From Avisuccinivibrio_A sp964399665 (GTDB lineage Bacteria > Pseudomonadota > Gammaproteobacteria > Enterobacterales > Succinivibrionaceae), in NCBI GenBank assembly GCA_964399665.1, contig CAYNSI010000024.1, positions 1-17,163 on the forward strand: a stretch of 17,163 nucleotides of DNA. Direction: 5' to 3'. The first letter of the stretch is position 1. Each line of letters opens with the position of its first letter. Position numbers and translations under genes: made by a program. This document shows positions 13,732-17,163 of this stretch, in pieces. The notes under the pieces are model-generated. The model saw only the letters and a program-made list of their open reading frames with translations. It searched no databases and had not been told where the DNA came from.

Positions 13732-15468
13732 TTATAATCCTGATACCAACACTGCAATAATAATCATTACCTGGGGCGAGAGGATCCTAAGGAACATTGT
13801 CAAAGGATAGACCGTAGCATACCCTAAGGATGCAGGCTCCGAATTTGAATGCAGATTATTGGCAAAAGCAAGGGCCGGAGGATTGGTGACTCCGCCTGCC
13901 AACATGCCGCACAGTACCAGATAATTTATCCTGGAAAGCTTGTAGGCTAAAACACCTACTGTAAAAGCGGGAATAAAGGTAATTAGGACACCAAGACACA
14001 GCCAGGTAAACCCAGGTCCTTGTGTTAAAGTCTCCCAAAAACCCGAGGCCCCTGCATTGATGCCTACAATGGCAAGAAACAAAGTGATCCCAGTCTCTCG
14101 CAGAGCTGAAAGACCTGCCACGGGCATATGCCAGTGCATACGATTAAAAGTTAAGGCCTCGCCAAAACGCGACAATATGATGGCCATGACCAAAGGACCG
14201 CCTGCAAGTCCAAGCTTCAAGGGCGCAGGAACCCCCGAGATGGAGATGGGGATATTGCCAAGCAGCACTCCTAAGGCAAGACAGATAAAAATCGGCAGCA
14301 TCCTGACCTTATGCATCTCAGTTGTGGAGTTGCCCACCACCCTGCCGGCTTCCTTAATATCCTCTGGAGTACCTACCACATTGATGATGTCACCAAACTG
14401 CAGCTTCATGTGGGGAGCCGGGATGAATTGAACGCCGGTACGGATAAAGCGTGAAACCACAACATTAAAACGCTCTTCCAAATGCAGTGATCCCAAGGCT
14501 TTGCCATAAAGTTGGGGATTGGTTACCGCCAGACGCTGTACTGCAATGTTGGTGCCGTGGGTAGTCAAATTGGCCTCTGAGGCTTTGCCCAGAAGTTTGA
14601 CAAACTTGCCCACACTATCAGGTGCTCCAACCACGTGCAGAATGTCGCCTTTTTCAATGATAATGTCAGTGGGAACCAAAAGCTCATCCCCGCGTTTTAC
14701 CCTTGAGACTATTACCTCTCCTTCCTTAACTCCGGGGATATCGTGAACATTGCTGCCTATAAACTGTTGGTTTCTTACCGCAACATTAATATCGGTTATA
14801 TCCGGGCGGCCGTCATTTTTGGAGGCTGCGTATTTTTCATACTCAGCATCGATATTGACACGGAAAATTAACCTTATAAGAACCATGGTCATTAAAAGAC
14901 CCAGAACCCCGAAAGGATACGCCATGGCATATGCTGAAGGCACCACCAGTTCATCAAAGCCTAATGCTTTGGGATCCAAAGGCTGATTGCCCAAAACTGC
15001 GGCCATATCATGGATCATCTGCGTAGCCGCTCCCAAAGCCGGGGTGTTGGTAATAGCTCCCGAGTAAATGCCGACCATGGCATCAACACTGATCATGCCG
15101 CAAAAGTGCAAAGCAAGCGCGATGGAACAACCCATAACAATCATCAGGATGACCCAGGAAATAAGTTTTGCGCCTACAGAACGCAATGAGGCAAAAAAGG
15201 AAGGGCCCACCTGAATTCCTATGGCATATACAAAGAGGATCAGGCCAAATTCTTGAACATAGCCTAAGATACTTCCCTGAACGGTAAGTCCTCCTGCAGT
15301 TCTTACAGTAAGTCCGAACCATTGATGGGCAAAATGTCCTACCAAAATACCGGAAAAAAGGACTCCGCCTATTCCAAGACCTATGCCGCGATAGCGCAGC
15401 ATGCCGATTAAAATGCCAAGGACTGCGGCGATGGCAACTATAAAGGTCAAAAAGGCTGCTTGTGACAT
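13732..15468 (-). CDS. YidE/YbjL (AspT, AAEx family) transporter with two RCK_C domains
   Basis: A 578-residue protein of the aspartate:alanine exchanger (AAEx) family. It has two membrane halves, residues about 1-200 and 395-578, each with the family signature: SGAITNTPALGAA (TNTPAL at 140-145) and GGVTNPPALAFAN (528-533). LFVYAIGIQVGPSFF (78-92) is the typical first-half helix. Between the halves are two cytosolic RCK_C (TrkA_C) domains, seen as GSNVHDIPGVKEGEVIVSRV with GDILHVVGAPDSV, and LHLEERFNVVVSRFIRTGV with FGDIINVVGTPEDI. These are likely ligand-binding gates. Known relatives exchange aspartate for alanine (AspT) or export succinate (SucE of Corynebacterium). E. coli YidE and YbjL are of nearly the same length. 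A succinate or amino acid exchange role is inference. Its ribosome site is weak, and downstream genes follow directly. Confidence 0.88.
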   Translation of the reverse strand: MSQAAFLTFIVAIAAVLGILIGMLRYRGIGLGIGGVLFSGILVGHFAHQWFGLTVRTAGGLTVQGSILGYVQEFGLILFVYAIGIQVGPSFFASLRSVGAKLISWVILMIVMGCSIALALHFCGMISVDAMVGIYSGAITNTPALGAATQMIHDMAAVLGNQPLDPKALGFDELVVPSAYAMAYPFGVLGLLMTMVLIRLIFRVNIDAEYEKYAASKNDGRPDITDINVAVRNQQFIGSNVHDIPGVKEGEVIVSRVKRGDELLVPTDIIIEKGDILHVVGAPDSVGKFVKLLGKASEANLTTHGTNIAVQRLAVTNPQLYGKALGSLHLEERFNVVVSRFIRTGVQFIPAPHMKLQFGDIINVVGTPEDIKEAGRVVGNSTTEMHKVRMLPIFICLALGVLLGNIPISISGVPAPLKLGLAGGPLVMAIILSRFGEALTFNRMHWHMPVAGLSALRETGITLFLAIVGINAGASGFWETLTQGPGFTWLCLGVLITFIPAFTVGVLAYKLSRINYLVLCGMLAGGVTNPPALAFANNLHSNSEPASLGYATVYPLTMFLRILSPQVMIIIAVLVSGL

Positions 15469-15499
15469 GAATTAAAACTTTCCACAAATTAAAAGGCAC

Positions 15500-15537
15500 T
15501 GCCTGACCCCCAACCTTAAAACCGGTATAGGCAGGCA
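15500..15537 (-). repeat. Hairpin in the leader of the YidE-like gene
   Basis: TGCCTG (15500-15505) and CAGGCA (15532-15537) pair around 26 bases that contain a further short ACC/GGT stem. On the minus strand it lies between a TATAAT (15554-15549, no matching -35 box) and the transporter start, so it would be within the mRNA leader. Significance is uncertain. Confidence 0.3.
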
Positions 15538-15592
15538 ACCGACTGCGTATTATAAAACAGCTTTTAACAAGCGATCTTCTAAAAGCCTAAAA

Positions 15593-15612
15593 ATGCTTCT
15601 TGCAAGAAGCAT
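15593..15612 (-). terminator. Perfect 20-base palindrome, probable terminator of the transposase
   Basis: ATGCTTCTTG followed at once by CAAGAAGCAT gives an eight-pair stem with a four-base loop. On the minus strand it is followed by TTTTT, so it would stop transcripts from the transposase, 71 bases after its stop codon, before the YidE promoter region. Confidence 0.6.
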
Positions 15613-15646
15613 AAATTAATAAGTTCCCAAGTTGCTGTACTATCAA

Positions 15647-15669
15647 ACCCGTTCTCAGATTTAACGGGT
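15647..15669. repeat. Inverted repeat just past the transposase stop, possible IS end
   Basis: ACCCGTT (15647-15653) and AACGGGT (15663-15669) are exact complements around nine bases, 14 bases beyond the transposase stop codon. It may be a hairpin or part of the insertion sequence end. The other end of the element lies outside the window, so terminal repeats and target duplication cannot be checked. Confidence 0.35.
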
Positions 15670-15682
15670 CACGGATAAGATC

Positions 15683-17163
15683 TTAATCGGAGCCATCAGA
15701 ATCCGGCAAAGGATTTTTCCTTGGTCTGCCGCGTGGCCTTTTGGGAGCATTCGGATCAGGCTTTGGATGAATACGCGGGCGTCCGCGAGGCCTCTTTTCC
15801 GTAGTTTCGGGTGTCGCTTCTTTACGTGGCCGGCCTCTGCCGCGCCTGGGGGCATCAGGATCTGGCTTTGGGTGAATGCGGGGACGTCCGCGGGGTCTTT
15901 TGGGCTCAGGTTGTTTTTCCTCTTTTGGCTTCTGTGCTCTGCCCGGTTTGCTGCGGGGCGTTTTTACCTCGGGAAGTTTTCTGCACAGTCCAAGTTTCTC
16001 CATACCTTCCATGACTCCTTTGAGCGGATTTTGATCCCAATAGGTGTCACTGCTTGAGGGAAGCTCATCCTGGGGGGCGGCGGCATTGCGTCTTACCCGG
16101 GCCAAATCAGTCATGATGTCTCCGTAGGAGTCATGGAGCATCAGTCCTGCCTCTTCCATCCTGCGGGTGATGCGGGAGGTGATGATGGTGGCAATGAAGT
16201 TGATGAACTCAGAGCCTTGCACGGCGTAATCGCTTTGTACGTTGGTGGTGGTCAGTCCTTCATCCCCTTTGAATTGTGAAAACATGAGCTCAAGAAGCCA
16301 CCTGTTGGAATGGCATTTGAAGACATCACGGCAGGACATATCCAAATCTGACTCAAAAACAATCAGGCCGAAACGCTCCTGTTTGTACAAGTAGTCCTCA
16401 GAGTTGAAGCTCTGATGTTTGCGCGAGTTGGTAAGAAAAGTACGGCTCTCCATGGCATGACGGCGGTTGTCTCTGAAGGAATAAAGGAAAGTACCGTCTT
16501 CGAGCCTGACTTTTTTGCAGACAACCTCTGCATCAACACCGTACAGCTGCTCATCAAACTCAAGCATGCCGTTCTTTGTTATGCGCGTATCGTTGCGCTT
16601 TATGGGTGACAGATAGTGCAGATCCCGGTGCTTGGCAAACTCCTCTTTTGCCGCAGAAACGGGAAAGCCTTTGTCTGTCAGAATAATGCCCCTCGTGATT
16701 TTGTTGTCACGGATAAAGGCACTGTAGGAGGTGGCGTCAATACTGTTGCCCTGAAAGACTTCGGCACAGACAGGCTCGAGGAGCTCTGTGTCAAAGGCGT
16801 ACAGAATGGAGATCTCTTTGAGGCCTTTGCCCCTGGCCTTGTGTGAAAAAGCACAGAGGTTGTTGATCCTGCTGTTGTCCTGTTTGAGGGTGCCGTCAAT
16901 GGCGATATGGTGCTCTTTACACACTCTCTGCAGCCTCAGGTAATTAAACTCCTCTCGTTTGTCCTTGTTCATGCCCAGCTTAATCTGCAGATCGGAGATT
17001 TTGTTTTTGCTCAGATGGGCGGTGGGATACCAGACGGACAGATATGAGCACTCAAATTCGGAAGAGTATCTTTTGGCTGTGATGCGAGGGCGCAGCACCC
17101 GGAGCATGGCCATGACCAGAATGTCAAAAGCATCGCCGGGGCTGAAGATGCTCAGAAGATCGG
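15683..17163 (-). CDS. IS4-type transposase with C-terminal AT-hook tail (5' end outside window)
   Basis: The frame is open to the right edge, so the first part is missing; 492 residues are visible. Counting from the internal Met at 17113 as 1, the DDE triad is Asp73 (HHIAIDGTLKQ), Asp147 (GIILTDKGF) and Glu275 in HSNRWLLELMFSQFK. The last fits the IS4 signature R-x3-E-x6-K (Arg271, Glu275, Lys282), with His in place of the usual Tyr. The catalytic residues are intact. After about residue 385 comes a Pro/Arg/Lys-rich tail with four RGRP cores arranged as two 27-residue repeats (405-431 and 440-466), like eukaryotic-style AT-hooks that bind the minor groove of A/T-rich DNA. The IS1634/IS4 branch is most likely; a complete protein would probably be about 550-600 residues. 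A domesticated gene is possible, since both IS ends cannot be seen. Confidence 0.85.
   Translation of the reverse strand, partial: DLLSIFSPGDAFDILVMAMLRVLRPRITAKRYSSEFECSYLSVWYPTAHLSKNKISDLQIKLGMNKDKREEFNYLRLQRVCKEHHIAIDGTLKQDNSRINNLCAFSHKARGKGLKEISILYAFDTELLEPVCAEVFQGNSIDATSYSAFIRDNKITRGIILTDKGFPVSAAKEEFAKHRDLHYLSPIKRNDTRITKNGMLEFDEQLYGVDAEVVCKKVRLEDGTFLYSFRDNRRHAMESRTFLTNSRKHQSFNSEDYLYKQERFGLIVFESDLDMSCRDVFKCHSNRWLLELMFSQFKGDEGLTTTNVQSDYAVQGSEFINFIATIITSRITRRMEEAGLMLHDSYGDIMTDLARVRRNAAAPQDELPSSSDTYWDQNPLKGVMEGMEKLGLCRKLPEVKTPRSKPGRAQKPKEEKQPEPKRPRGRPRIHPKPDPDAPRRGRGRPRKEATPETTEKRPRGRPRIHPKPDPNAPKRPRGRPRKNPLPDSDGSD
15716..15901 (-). repeat. Two 81-base repeats coding AT-hook pairs in the transposase tail
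   Basis: Copies at 15821-15901 and 15716-15796 each encode 27 residues of the form KRPRGRPRIHPKPDP, then [D/N]AP, then an RGRPRK end, separated by 24 bases coding EATPETTE. The two copies differ at a few residues (RRGRGRPRK versus KRPRGRPRK). Each carries two RGRP cores, four in total. The 105-base period suggests in-gene duplication of an AT-hook pair. Confidence 0.85.

Noticed and set aside
15661..15855. Minus-strand frame at the transposase 3' end
   Set aside because: It is an out-of-frame reading of the repetitive Arg/Pro-coding tail.
1..17163. CRISPR array, tRNA or rRNA genes, phage module
   Set aside because: No spaced direct repeats, no cloverleaf or rRNA segments, and no phage structural genes were seen on either strand.

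Overview
The window looks like a chromosomal segment of a gammaproteobacterium, most plausibly an anaerobic gut or rumen member near the Succinivibrionaceae. This is inference: IhfA, NfsB, CysK, the YidE/YbjL-type transporter, the YbjJ-type MFS protein and the AzgA-type purine permease all resemble gammaproteobacterial families, and the base composition is moderate. No rRNA, tRNA, CRISPR array or phage module was recognised.

Layout, left to right. A methyl-accepting chemotaxis protein runs off the left edge on the minus strand (1-695). A gene-poor stretch of about 860 bases follows, with a decayed ORF of unknown family on the minus strand (about 1016-1333). Next is a short minus-strand protein resembling the processed UmuD' fold but lacking the Ser-Lys catalytic pair (1553-1897). 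On the plus strand, ihfA (2259-2558) is preceded by a leader that can fold into a closed stem, a hairpin and a loop pseudoknot, and is followed by a clear terminator and an orphan HPr-like phosphocarrier (2653-2913). A DEDDh exonuclease and an NfsB-type nitroreductase follow on the minus strand (3139-4716).

From 4916 to 10875 the plus strand carries cysteine synthase, a DAACS-family amino acid symporter, a YbjJ-like MFS transporter, an AzgA-type purine permease and a DUF2786 protein. From 10870 to the right end everything is on the minus strand: a GNAT acetyltransferase overlapping an exported DUF3298-like protein; then a tightly overlapping set of YidE/AspT-type transporter, unknown membrane protein and ProXp/YbaK-type tRNA deacylase; and last a partial IS4-type transposase with a C-terminal tail of AT-hook repeats, cut by the right edge.

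The content is mostly metabolism and transport: amino acids, purines and probably organic acids. The convergent DUF2786 and GNAT genes overlap inside a palindrome. The least ordinary items are the AT-hook transposase tail, the catalytically dead UmuD'-like protein, the structured ihfA leader and the decayed ORF. No multi-gene system that could be called new was established; these are leads.
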